DNA of 44,195 nt, from contig DGDL01000043.1 of the NCBI GenBank assembly GCA_002385415.1, forward strand, positions 1 to 44,195. The letters are read 5' to 3'. Below, piece after piece: positions 33,560-41,862 of the stretch (position 1 is the stretch's first letter; each line of letters opens with the position of its first letter). The position numbers were made by a program, and so were the translations under genes. The stretch is from Clostridiales bacterium UBA3953. Its GTDB lineage: Bacteria > Bacillota > Clostridia > Oscillospirales > CAG-272. A model generated the notes under the pieces. That model did no database searches. It was given only the letters and a program-made list of their open reading frames with translations, and was not told where the DNA came from.

Positions 33560-33604
33560 ATTTTTGTGATATTCGTGTCTAAATATTAAAAAAATCACAA
33601 AAAT
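33560..33604. promoter_or_regulatory. Inverted repeat between divergent promoters
   Basis: ATTTTTGTGAT (33560-33570) and its exact reverse complement ATCACAAAAAT (33594-33604), 34 bp centre to centre, lie upstream of both divergent promoters. The TGTGAT/ATCACA cores recall CRP/FNR-family half-sites, but the 23-nt spacing between cores is unusual for a single dimer. Confidence 0.5.
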
Positions 33605-33607
33605 GAG

Positions 33608-33636
33608 TTGCTTTACCGCATTATATTATTTATAAT
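33608..33636 (+). promoter_or_regulatory. Promoter of the Gfo/Idh/MocA gene
   Basis: TTGCTT (33608-33613), 17 nt, TATAAT (33631-33636). Confidence 0.75.
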
Positions 33637-33683
33637 ATTATTCGGATAAAAAACTGAGTACAATTAAAACTGGGGTAATAGTT

Positions 33684-34742
33684 ATGGAAAAAATCACGGT
33701 TGCAGTTATCGGATGCGGTAGAATAGCCGATTCCGCACATTTTCCCGCGCTTTCAAAAATCGAGGGCGTGGAGATTAAATATGCATGTGATATAATTGAA
33801 AGCAAGGCTCAAGACAAGGTGGAAAGATTCGGCGCGAAACAGGCCATAACGGACTATAAGGTTGCGCTGGCTGACCCCGAAGTCGACGCTGTATTTGTGC
33901 TGACGCCCAACTACTCGCATTATACGATTACAATGGACGCACTGAATGCGGGCAAGCATGTATTTTGCGAAAAGCCAATAACCGTCAATTACGAGCTGTC
34001 GTGCGAGATGGCTCGCAAAGCCGCGGAAGTGAACCGCCAGCTTGTTATTGGTGTTTGCAACAGGTATCACAGGACTGTCGAGCTTATAGAGGAAATGAAC
34101 CGCACCGGAAAGCTCGGCAAAATCTATCATATCTACTGTTCGTTCCGCGCACATCGTTCAATCCCCGGTCTTGGCGGGCCGTTTACAATTAAAGAGCAGT
34201 CGGGCGGCGGTGTTTTGATTGACTGGGGCGTTCATTTCTTTGACCTTATATTGTATATCCTCGGCGGCGCGAAAATCGAGACCGTTACAGCCGATGCATA
34301 CAGCGAGATGGCAAAGGACATCAAAGAATATGTATACAGAGACATGTGGGCCGGCCCGCCCGTACTTGACGGCATCAACGACGTCGAGGATTTTATAACA
34401 GGCTATATCCGAACCGACAAAGCCAGCATTTCGTTTAACGGCGCGTGGGCGCAGAATATTGATAAAAATGAGATGTTTATCGACTTTATGGGCGACCGCG
34501 GCGGTATTCGCATGATGTATGGAGGCGACTATACATTCTACACTGTCGAAAACAAAGAGCTTGTGCAGTACAAGCCCGAGTATGAAATCCCCAACATGTA
34601 CGAGCTGGAAGACAAAGACTTTATAAGGTCGATACGCACCGGCGAGCCGACAAGAAACCATATTGACAAAGTGCTCGAAAGCGCCAAGCTGCTCGATTAT
34701 GTCTATAAATCGTCGGAAGAGAGAAGGGAAATCCGGCTGTAA
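33684..34742 (+). CDS. Gfo/Idh/MocA-family oxidoreductase
   Basis: This 352-residue NAD(P)-dependent dehydrogenase acts on sugars or cyclitols. The N-terminal Rossmann domain has VAVIGCGRIA (residues 7-15), YACDIIE and the EKP motif (96-98) in HVFCEKPITVN. The C-terminal alpha/beta domain has GGGVLIDWGVHFFDLILYIL with the candidate catalytic D180 and H184. Length and layout are normal for the family. A GGGGT ribosome binding site precedes the ATG. It is divergent from URO-D-like gene B, with a shared inverted repeat, so the two may be co-regulated. Confidence 0.92.
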   Translation: MEKITVAVIGCGRIADSAHFPALSKIEGVEIKYACDIIESKAQDKVERFGAKQAITDYKVALADPEVDAVFVLTPNYSHYTITMDALNAGKHVFCEKPITVNYELSCEMARKAAEVNRQLVIGVCNRYHRTVELIEEMNRTGKLGKIYHIYCSFRAHRSIPGLGGPFTIKEQSGGGVLIDWGVHFFDLILYILGGAKIETVTADAYSEMAKDIKEYVYRDMWAGPPVLDGINDVEDFITGYIRTDKASISFNGAWAQNIDKNEMFIDFMGDRGGIRMMYGGDYTFYTVENKELVQYKPEYEIPNMYELEDKDFIRSIRTGEPTRNHIDKVLESAKLLDYVYKSSEERREIRL

Positions 34743-34829
34743 ATGCGTTGCGGCAAGTTAGAGAGCCGCTGTGATGCGGCAGCATGACAAAAGGCACAGC
34801 TAACTTCCGCCAAACTGAAAACAAACTGC

Positions 34830-34868
34830 AAAACGGCAGCGCAAGCAGAGAGCTCGCGCTGCCGTTTT
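34830..34868 (+). terminator. Terminator after the Gfo/Idh/MocA gene
   Basis: A perfect 13-bp stem AAAACGGCAGCGC/GCGCTGCCGTTTT; the second arm provides the T run. A further hairpin CGGGCGCG/CGCGCCCG (34918-34941) lies before the convergent gene's end and has no T tract. Confidence 0.9.
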
Positions 34869-34961
34869 AATATCCCCATATCAATAATTTGGGGATAAAA
34901 CCTGAAGAATATGCTATCGGGCGCGGAGGTTTACGCGCCCGAGTCTTTTGCCGGTCGCTTT

Positions 34962-36050
34962 TTAGTCGTATCTTCCCAGCTCAAGTGCCTTGTTAACGAA
35001 ATATTTGTATGTCTCATAATTTACTGTCTTTGGAATCGAGTGGTCGGAGTGGACGGCATAGCCGTATCCTTGCTTGACAATCGGGATTTTCTTTTCCAGC
35101 TCCGCGTCGATGCGCGCTTTATCGTTTGTATAAAGCTCACGCACATCGATGCCTCCCATAAACGAGAGACGGTCGCCGTATTTTTCATACAGGCGCAGCA
35201 AATCCATGCCCGCCTTGACCTCGATAACCTGAAGCATATCCATCCCGGCGCGCAAGAGGCCGTCTATCAGCGGCTCGATAAATCCGCACGAGTGGACGAT
35301 AACGGGCAAATCGAGACTCTTTGCAAAGTCAAAGGTGTATTTGTGCGCCGGATACAGGAATCGGTCATACATTGCCGGGCTCATGAACGGTGCGCCTTTG
35401 TAGCCCATATCCTCGTAATACCAAATGCCGTCCGGTTTGCCTTCCCGCTCAAACAGCAGCTTCTGTGCCCGGACGGTCATCTCGGCATAGGTCTGGGCCA
35501 TATCGGTGATCCAGTCGGGGTCATATATCATAGCTGCAAGCATTTCTTCATGTCCGACCAGCGGATGCATCAGCTCGAACACATTTGTGCCGCTCCAAAC
35601 GAAGAATAGCTGCCGCTCCTCGGCATATTTTTTTGCGTTTCTGTATGCTTCGAAGTTGATGCGGCGCTCGAGGTCGGCTTCATTTGTAAGCAGGGGCTTG
35701 ACAAGCTCTTCCCATTTTTCACGCGAGTCGATGCCAAAGCCTATATGCTCCGGAGTTGTGTCGTGCTTTTTGTGACGGCGCATAGTTGCCCAGTTACCGT
35801 CGAGATATGTAACCGTGTCTTCGTCCTCCGCAACCTTAACCGGCTGGAAATCTAACCGGGCAGTGAAATTGGTCGGCCAGCATTCAACCATGTCAAAACC
35901 GAACTCGGCGTTAAAATCGCCCGGACAGCCTTGGTTTTGTGTCCACTCGGCATAAGTGTCGTTCCAAAAATGTTCGAACAGACCAACGCGGTCGGCCGGT
36001 TCGCGGCGCAATATGCGAGACATGCGCTCTTTTCCTGTCAGCTTATCCAT
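34962..36050 (-). CDS. Uroporphyrinogen-decarboxylase-superfamily protein (URO-D/MtaA-like) C
   Basis: This 362-residue TIM-barrel protein starts MDKLTGKERMSRILRREPAD, the usual superfamily opening. VIVHSCGFIEPLIDGLLRAG carries the HxCG metal motif (H253, C255), then LQVIEVKAGMDLLRLYEKYG, LSFMGGIDVRELY and YAVHSDHSIPKTVNYETYKY, where H334/H337 replace the distal Cys of MtaA. The same His replacement is seen in gene B. Role and substrate are unknown; methyl transfer is the family precedent. AGAGGTG precedes the ATG. It is monocistronic with a strong promoter and ~125-nt leader. Confidence 0.86.
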   Translation of the reverse strand: MDKLTGKERMSRILRREPADRVGLFEHFWNDTYAEWTQNQGCPGDFNAEFGFDMVECWPTNFTARLDFQPVKVAEDEDTVTYLDGNWATMRRHKKHDTTPEHIGFGIDSREKWEELVKPLLTNEADLERRINFEAYRNAKKYAEERQLFFVWSGTNVFELMHPLVGHEEMLAAMIYDPDWITDMAQTYAEMTVRAQKLLFEREGKPDGIWYYEDMGYKGAPFMSPAMYDRFLYPAHKYTFDFAKSLDLPVIVHSCGFIEPLIDGLLRAGMDMLQVIEVKAGMDLLRLYEKYGDRLSFMGGIDVRELYTNDKARIDAELEKKIPIVKQGYGYAVHSDHSIPKTVNYETYKYFVNKALELGRYD

Positions 36051-36184
36051 TGTACACCTCTACAGTAAAAATGAAGTTGAAGGCAACGGCTTATATTTTC
36101 GCTGTTGTCATCGGTCGGTCTCTTGCCGGTCGCCTTTCTTAAAATCTGTGATGTTTGCAGCGGAGACTTGCTTCCTTTAGGTTA

Positions 36185-36213
36185 AGTATAATACATTATT
36201 TTGCGCTTTTCAA
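36185..36213 (-). promoter_or_regulatory. Promoter of URO-D-like gene C
   Basis: On the minus strand TTGAAA, 17 nt, TATACT. Confidence 0.7.
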
Positions 36214-36321
36214 TACATGGACAAAAACACGCCGGTGTAATTGTCATTTTTCTGGAGCTTTATAAGGCTTAGATACAGGAAAAAGAGGGCAAGATACTGT
36301 CCATATCAGCCGCTGCAAACT

Positions 36322-36360
36322 AAAAAGCGAACCATACGCCCATAAAGCGTACGGTTCGCT
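36322..36360 (-). terminator. Terminator of the CofE-like gene
   Basis: A 14-bp stem AGCGAACCATACGC/GCGTACGGTTCGCT has one mismatch and is followed on the minus strand by TTTTTAG. Confidence 0.85.
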
Positions 36361-36385
36361 GAATTTGACAAAAGCGTGTTTGCGG

Positions 36386-37570
36386 CTATTCGCTTGCAAA
36401 ATTGTTGAAATAGCCCTGTACCAAAACAACCGGCGTTCCTCTGTCTCCGCTGCCGCTCACAAGGTCGCAAAGACTGCCCACAAGGTCGATAATTCTTCTC
36501 GGAGTTGTGCCCTGTGCGTGCATATTGCCTACCAGGTTTTTATTTTTGTTTTTAATCTGTTCTTTGAGTGCGCTTTCCAGCTCCTCGCCCGAAAGCATTG
36601 CAAAGTCATTGTCGGCAAAATACTTGATTTTAAGTTCGTTGGGTGTTCCGACAAGGCCGCCCGTATATGCGGGGGCAATGACAGGGTCTGCAAGCTCCCA
36701 AATTCCGCCGACGGGATCCTTGAATCCGCCGTCGCCGAATATAAGCACCTCTATGTTTTTTCCGGTTTTTTCTTTCAGAGCGGCGGCTAAAGCATCGACA
36801 AAAGCCTGCGTATCCCTGGGAAAGAGCTTAACGCTGTCTTCAGACGCCTTGTTTGAACCCAAAAGCCCGTATTCGGGGTTGTATCCGCTGCCGTCAACCG
36901 GCTCGGTCAAAATGTCGTCAAGCCGAAAGCTCTTTTCGGCGCCTGCTTTCTTTAAAAGTTTTTGCGTCCTCTTTCTTGTGTGGACATCGCAGTTTATGAC
37001 ATTTTTCGTGTATTTTAAGATATGGGTCGGGTCATTGGAAATGATTATCTCGATATTGGAATTTATGCTTTTATAAAACTCGATGTAGTCAACCCCGGTG
37101 AAATGATGTACTGTTGAGTTTTTATCAAATATCTTCCGAAACTCTTTTTCGGTAAAGTGGTCGGAGTAGGGGTTGATGTCTGTTTCATCGAATACCTCTC
37201 TGTCAACCAGCGGGTTACCAACTTCATCTGTAGGATATGATAGCTGAACATAAAGTTTCTTTGTGCCCATGGAAATGCCTTTGAGCAGTATAGAAAACCG
37301 GTTGCGGCTTAAGATGGGAAAGACAATGCCAAGCTCCTCGCCGCCGAATTTTCTCTCAATATCTTTTGCAATTTGCTCACATGTGGCATAATTGCCCTGT
37401 GTCCTTGCAACAAGTGCTTCGGTAACTCCGACTATATCGCCATCATTGAAGTCGAACTTTTCATTTTCAGCAGTTTTAAGCAAGCTGCCAACGATGCCCT
37501 CTATAAGATCATCACCAAATTTAAATATGGGAGTTATAATGCCTTTTGCGGTCACACCGGAATAACGCAT
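36386..37570 (-). CDS. Coenzyme F420-0:L-glutamate ligase-like protein (CofE/FbiB family)
   Basis: This 394-residue protein starts MRYSGVTAKGIITPIFKFGD. FNDGDIVGVTEALVARTQGN holds the acidic and Thr residues of the CofE nucleotide site, SRNRFSILLKGI the SRNR segment, and VLIFGDGGFKDPVGGIWELA the FGDGGF motif near the metal site. The C-terminal GTTPRRIIDLVGSLCDLVSG is typical of clostridial members. CofE adds gamma-glutamates to the deazaflavin cofactor F420, but these long clostridial paralogues occur without other F420 genes and may ligate glutamate to something else. The start at 37570 has AAAGGA ten bases upstream; a longer frame would overlap the promoter. Confidence 0.85.
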   Translation of the reverse strand: MRYSGVTAKGIITPIFKFGDDLIEGIVGSLLKTAENEKFDFNDGDIVGVTEALVARTQGNYATCEQIAKDIERKFGGEELGIVFPILSRNRFSILLKGISMGTKKLYVQLSYPTDEVGNPLVDREVFDETDINPYSDHFTEKEFRKIFDKNSTVHHFTGVDYIEFYKSINSNIEIIISNDPTHILKYTKNVINCDVHTRKRTQKLLKKAGAEKSFRLDDILTEPVDGSGYNPEYGLLGSNKASEDSVKLFPRDTQAFVDALAAALKEKTGKNIEVLIFGDGGFKDPVGGIWELADPVIAPAYTGGLVGTPNELKIKYFADNDFAMLSGEELESALKEQIKNKNKNLVGNMHAQGTTPRRIIDLVGSLCDLVSGSGDRGTPVVLVQGYFNNFASE

Positions 37571-37607
37571 TACAATAGGTTCCTTTCCGTAATTCAGATT
37601 CGCTTTT

Positions 37608-37636
37608 ATTATAGCAGTGTTAATAGTATAAGTCAA
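37608..37636 (-). promoter_or_regulatory. Promoter of the CofE-like gene
   Basis: On the minus strand TTGACT, 17 nt, TATAAT, a near-perfect consensus. Confidence 0.82.
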
Positions 37637-37705
37637 ATTGATATCTTTAAATTTTTATGTAGTAAATGCGCTGATGTGTGAATGAAACGGAAGGATAACA
37701 AAACA

Positions 37706-37746
37706 AAAAACCGCAGCCCCGCGAAGCTCTTTTTGCGGGACTGCGG
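37706..37746 (-). terminator. Terminator of the rhamnoside operon
   Basis: CCGCAG-C-CCCGC pairs with GCGGG-A-CTGCGG (one mismatch), followed on the minus strand by TTTTTTGTTTTG. It lies 14 nt after the SBP4 stop. Confidence 0.9.
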
Positions 37747-37760
37747 CGCATTCATTCGGC

Positions 37761-39245
37761 TTAGCTGTAATGCTCCAATACCTTGTCAATTACTCTTTCA
37801 AGCTGTTTTTCGGCGGCTTTGACATTTTGGGCATAAAACGAGGCTAAATTGGTGCTTTTTTGGCTCATAAGGGTGGGCAGTATATACACCATCGGCCCGC
37901 CTTCGCCGTATGTCCAGCTGAACTCATAGACCAAGCCCGAGCGGATAATGTTGAACATCTCGTATGACTCGGAGTCGCGCAAACGCTTGTTTTCGTATGT
38001 AACCTCATACACCGCAGGCACGACATGTTTGTATGATTCGACTGCCAGCGCCTCGCTTATGACGCCGACCATCTCGGGACTGTCGATGCTGACGGGAATT
38101 ATGAGTACCTGCGTATCGCTCATAACGTAATAACTATTCTGAGCCTCGTCAAATTTGGGAAGCGGAAGAAGTCCAAATTCGATGGTAATATCCCGCATAT
38201 CCGGGAGAATCTCCGTATTTGAGTGCAAATACAGTACCTGACCCTGTCCGAACAGAGGGGTTATACCTGCTTTCGCCCCCATCCATGGCTCCCACGGTAC
38301 ATGGAGCGTCTGATTGCCATTATATAGCAGGTCGTAGAATTTTTCCACCACCGTCTGCATCTTCTCCGATGCGAGAGGTGCAAAGCGGGGATAGCCGTTC
38401 TCGTCAAATTCGGTCAGGCTCAGCCCCATAGAATGGACGACCGTCACCGATTGCCAGCCTACAGTGTGCGAATATCCGTACTGGTCGCTTTCATCAAACA
38501 CACCGTCGCCGTTTAGGTCGCTTGTAACTGCGCGCGCATGCGAGGTTAGCTTGTCCCATGTCCAGGCACCGCTTTTGACAAGCTCATAGGGGTTTTCGAG
38601 ATTGCTGTCGGCTATCATCTGCTTGTTGAAGAAGATAACCATCGGACGCTGGTAGATATAGTCGCTGCACGCTGTGAGCAGCACATCGCCGATTTGAAGC
38701 TTTTCCTTCGCGCTCGAGTTCCACCACGGCTTTATCATGTCTACCACGGGCAGCTTGTTCCAGTCGTAGAGCGAGCCGTTTGACATCAGTCCCGTCAGCC
38801 CGATATAAGTATGTGCTACAGCAAGGTCATACGCTTTGTCGCCCGCGAGCACGCTGATTCGGACCGCTTCCGAAACTTCGTTCCAGTCGCCGCCGGTGTC
38901 GTGGTGCTCAAATGACACGTTAAAGCGCTCTTCGATATTGATAGTGCGCCTATAAACAGCGTCGTTTATAACCTCGCCGTTTTCGGCATCGGTGAAATAC
39001 GGGTCGCTCATCTGCTCGGTCGAAAGTACGATATTAAAAACCGCGCCCGAAAAATCATAGCTCCCGATGCCGTCGTCAATGTTCAGTCGGTCGGCAAACC
39101 CGCTTGTCGTATCTGCCGGTGCGGTCTCGCCGTTTTCGGTCGGCTCTGCCTGTGTCTCGGAATCCGTGTTTGCCGGGGCACTGCATGAGACAAAGGAGAG
39201 TAGCGCGAGCATAAATGCCAGGGTCAGGTGCAAATTTCGTGACAT
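37761..39245 (-). CDS. Extracellular solute-binding lipoprotein (SBP4, rhamnoside operon)
   Basis: This 494-residue lipoprotein has lipobox FVSC (Cys21) and an Asp/Glu/Thr-rich linker. The start at 39245 follows AGGAGG by nine bases. It shares ENGEVINDAVYRRTINIEER, MIKPWWNSS and a full EF-hand-like loop DLNGDGVFDESD (about nt 38487-38522) with SBP2 and SBP3. It is the last gene of the lacI-isomerase-GH78 operon, 47 nt after the GH78 gene, so it probably binds the rhamnose-containing glycoside that GH78 cleaves. No permease gene is in the operon. Confidence 0.9.
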   Translation of the reverse strand: MSRNLHLTLAFMLALLSFVSCSAPANTDSETQAEPTENGETAPADTTSGFADRLNIDDGIGSYDFSGAVFNIVLSTEQMSDPYFTDAENGEVINDAVYRRTINIEERFNVSFEHHDTGGDWNEVSEAVRISVLAGDKAYDLAVAHTYIGLTGLMSNGSLYDWNKLPVVDMIKPWWNSSAKEKLQIGDVLLTACSDYIYQRPMVIFFNKQMIADSNLENPYELVKSGAWTWDKLTSHARAVTSDLNGDGVFDESDQYGYSHTVGWQSVTVVHSMGLSLTEFDENGYPRFAPLASEKMQTVVEKFYDLLYNGNQTLHVPWEPWMGAKAGITPLFGQGQVLYLHSNTEILPDMRDITIEFGLLPLPKFDEAQNSYYVMSDTQVLIIPVSIDSPEMVGVISEALAVESYKHVVPAVYEVTYENKRLRDSESYEMFNIIRSGLVYEFSWTYGEGGPMVYILPTLMSQKSTNLASFYAQNVKAAEKQLERVIDKVLEHYS

Positions 39246-39292
39246 TGCGTCACACCTCCTGTCCTCCTGTCGTAATGGATGCCCGAAACGTT

Positions 39293-41851
39293 TTATTCTT
39301 CCCACTCGAACACATGGAAACCGCTATGGCAACTTATATTTTCGCCGCCGGCTACCACGCGCGCCTCGCAGCCGAACGGGACGTTGACATACAGCCGCAA
39401 TTTGCCGTATCTGCGCGTCCACTTAACCGACAGCTCGCCGCGCGGCGTGTCCACAACCGCGTGCGCATGCAGCAGCCCGGTCGGATAAACAGGGTCGACA
39501 TCGAAGAAGGCGAACCCGTCGCGTATGTTCCGTATGCCGCACAGCCATGCATAAAGCCAATAGCCTGCCGCGCCGTACATCGGGTGGCAGTGCGAGTTCA
39601 TGCCGGGGTTTTTCTTCAGCTCAAACCGCTCCCAAATCGTGGTAGCTTCGTTCTGGATCTGGTATCCGAAAGACGGGTAATCTTCGCGCAACAGCAGCTT
39701 CCACGCATCGTCGGTATAGCCGTATTTTGCCAGCATATCGAGCAGGTAGCGTGTGCACAGGTTGCCGGTGGTGATTTTGTAGCTGTTTTCCACGAGACTG
39801 TTGCGCATGACCTGTGCCGCCTTGGCTCTGCCTTCCTCGGGCAGAATGTCAAGCCAAAGCGAAAATGCCTGCGCAGCCTGCGAGCCGGTCGCCACAACCC
39901 CCGTTTCGGGATTATACCATTGAGCCAGATACGCCTCGCGGATTTTGTCGGCCGTTTCGTTCCAGTGACTTTCCTTTTCAGGCATACCGAGCAGCCGCGC
40001 GAAATCGGCGAGCAGTTTGCAGTTGAAATACGAGTAACCTGTGCTCATGAGCTGACCGGGTGTGACCGCCGAGACCGCGCCCTCATCACCGACGCAGGCA
40101 TAAGCGGGACCGGCCCAGTCACCGTAATAGCTGTAGTCGACGATATAACCGGTGCTGCGCGATAAAAGCAGATTCTCCCACGCCTCATAATGCGCGTATG
40201 CCCGGCGCACGGTCTCGACGTCGCCCAAGAACCGCAATGCCTCGCGCCCGGCGACAAGGAACGACGAGCAGACCGGGTCGGCCGGCAGTCCGCCGAATAC
40301 ATACGGCGAGCAGCAGGTGAAGGCGCCGTCCTCATGCTGTGCATCGATGACATCCTGTGTAATTTTCGGAAACATGCGCCCAATCTCGAAGTTATAGGGC
40401 GTTTCCTCAAACCTGACGGTAGCGTCGTTGAGCCACTGCATGCGCTCGTCGCGCTGCGGGCAGTCGGTGAGAATCGAGTGCATGTTGGCGCGCTCGGTCA
40501 TAACTATGTTTTGGTGGATTTTATTTACAAGTGCGCTACCGCACGAAAAATGCGAACTGTTCTCAAGGTCGGTGTGCAGCGATATGGCGCAAATATCCGA
40601 GCGGTCGAGAGTTTCAAGTCCCTCGACGCGCGCATAGCGGAAGCCGTGATAGGTGAACATCGGCTGCCAGACGTCAAGGTCACGCTGGTCTCCCGCCGCG
40701 ATGTAAGTGTCGGTCGCTTTCGCATCGCGCAGCGGCGCGGTGTAGAGATTACCGTCCTCGTCGAGCATTTCTGCATGCGAAATTGTGATTTTGTGCCCGC
40801 ATGCAAGCCCCCGCGGCAGTTTGAGCCGCACGACACCCGCAATGTTCTGGCCGAAATCGACGATATGTACGCCGCGCGACAGGCTGTAGATTTCAAGCGG
40901 CTGCCAAATCTGCCCTTCGCGTATCGGCTCCAGCGTCATCGGGCGCAGCGCTCCGCCCGGCGGCGGGAGTATAACGGAATCTTTAAAGCATTCGGGCACA
41001 CTGTCCGGCAGGTTCCAGCCCGGTATATCGGCGGAAGCGTCGTAGATTTCGCCGTCAAACATGTTGCTGTGGGTTATTGCTCCGTGTGTCCAGAGCCAGC
41101 CGTCGCCGGTTTCAACAAGGATTTTTTCTCCGCTCGATGTAAATAGTTCCAGGCGCGCGGCAAGCTGGTGCGGACCGAAAAATGCAATTTTGCGGTCTCC
41201 AATGGCTTTGGGCACAAGACCTTCGTCATTTCTCCGCCAGCCCTCAGCCACTATAACGCCAAGCGTATTGACCCCCTGCGACAAAAGCGAGCGGTCAACA
41301 GGTATTACGGCGTAATAGCAGGTTTTGGTGTAATCGGAGTGGGCGGGGTCAAGCACAGAGGGGTCAAGCTCGGCGCCGTTAAGATAGGCTTTGTGATAGC
41401 CAAGCCCGCAAATATATAGACAACCGCCCACTATATCTGTATCAACCGTAAAGTCGCGCCTGAAGTAAACAGGCTTGCGCTTTATGTCCTCCGACGCGCC
41501 AATCCAAACGGCGTTCCAGCCGTCGGCGTCGCCGCGGATAAACCAGTCGCTGCCCTCTTCGCTTTCGTTTCCGAAGTTGTCGCGCAGCTTGACCGAGAAA
41601 TCGATCCTTTTGCCGCGCGGAAGCTCTTTGCCGGCATAAAGTGCGCTCTGCTCGCGGCACTCGACCCAGCCGGAATCCCAAAGTTCGTCCGTACCGCAGC
41701 TCACGCGGACGCGATAGGCGCTCTGATATGCGCCTGCCTCGCCGCCGAGCACACCCCATGAGATAAGAGGGTTTCCGCCTTCAACTGTGCGGTATCGGAA
41801 ATCTTTTTGCAGCCTGCCTCTGTTTACGCGGAACTTGTAGGGTTTAAACAT
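39293..41851 (-). CDS. Alpha-L-rhamnosidase (GH78)
   Basis: This 852-residue enzyme releases terminal alpha-L-rhamnose from plant glycosides and polysaccharides. Seen: N-terminal beta-sandwich domains (YRTVEGGNPLISWGVLG; VYFRRDFTVDTDIVGGCLYI, then GYHKAYLNGAELDPSVLDPA), VDFGQNIAGVVRLKL, and the catalytic (alpha/alpha)6 barrel. The barrel holds LTDCPQRDERMQWLNDA (candidate general acid E469), AWENLLLSRSTGYIVDYSYYGDWAG and ATTIWERFE (candidate base E741). HAVVDTPRGELSVKW opens the C-terminal beta domain. There is no signal peptide, so it works inside the cell on imported oligosaccharides. The start at 41851 has GAGGAGG and lies 11 nt after the isomerase stop. The frame opens earlier, but that part overlaps the isomerase gene. 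Confidence 0.95.
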   Translation of the reverse strand: MFKPYKFRVNRGRLQKDFRYRTVEGGNPLISWGVLGGEAGAYQSAYRVRVSCGTDELWDSGWVECREQSALYAGKELPRGKRIDFSVKLRDNFGNESEEGSDWFIRGDADGWNAVWIGASEDIKRKPVYFRRDFTVDTDIVGGCLYICGLGYHKAYLNGAELDPSVLDPAHSDYTKTCYYAVIPVDRSLLSQGVNTLGVIVAEGWRRNDEGLVPKAIGDRKIAFFGPHQLAARLELFTSSGEKILVETGDGWLWTHGAITHSNMFDGEIYDASADIPGWNLPDSVPECFKDSVILPPPGGALRPMTLEPIREGQIWQPLEIYSLSRGVHIVDFGQNIAGVVRLKLPRGLACGHKITISHAEMLDEDGNLYTAPLRDAKATDTYIAAGDQRDLDVWQPMFTYHGFRYARVEGLETLDRSDICAISLHTDLENSSHFSCGSALVNKIHQNIVMTERANMHSILTDCPQRDERMQWLNDATVRFEETPYNFEIGRMFPKITQDVIDAQHEDGAFTCCSPYVFGGLPADPVCSSFLVAGREALRFLGDVETVRRAYAHYEAWENLLLSRSTGYIVDYSYYGDWAGPAYACVGDEGAVSAVTPGQLMSTGYSYFNCKLLADFARLLGMPEKESHWNETADKIREAYLAQWYNPETGVVATGSQAAQAFSLWLDILPEEGRAKAAQVMRNSLVENSYKITTGNLCTRYLLDMLAKYGYTDDAWKLLLREDYPSFGYQIQNEATTIWERFELKKNPGMNSHCHPMYGAAGYWLYAWLCGIRNIRDGFAFFDVDPVYPTGLLHAHAVVDTPRGELSVKWTRRYGKLRLYVNVPFGCEARVVAGGENISCHSGFHVFEWEE

Positions 41852-41862
41852 AACTGCCCTCC

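Larger units (their letters stand above)
36051..36385. other. Intergenic region with leader and terminator
   Basis: These 335 bases hold the leader and promoter of URO-D-like gene C and the terminator of the CofE-like gene. No coding frame is convincing. Confidence 0.5.

Noticed and set aside
39215..40165. 316-codon plus-strand frame across the SBP4/GH78 junction
   Set aside because: Antisense to two clear genes; the sequence is not protein-like.
40190..41146. 318-codon open frame on the plus strand inside the GH78 gene
   Set aside because: It is antisense to strongly conserved GH78 motifs, has no ribosome binding site and a Cys/Arg/His-rich composition typical of shadow frames.
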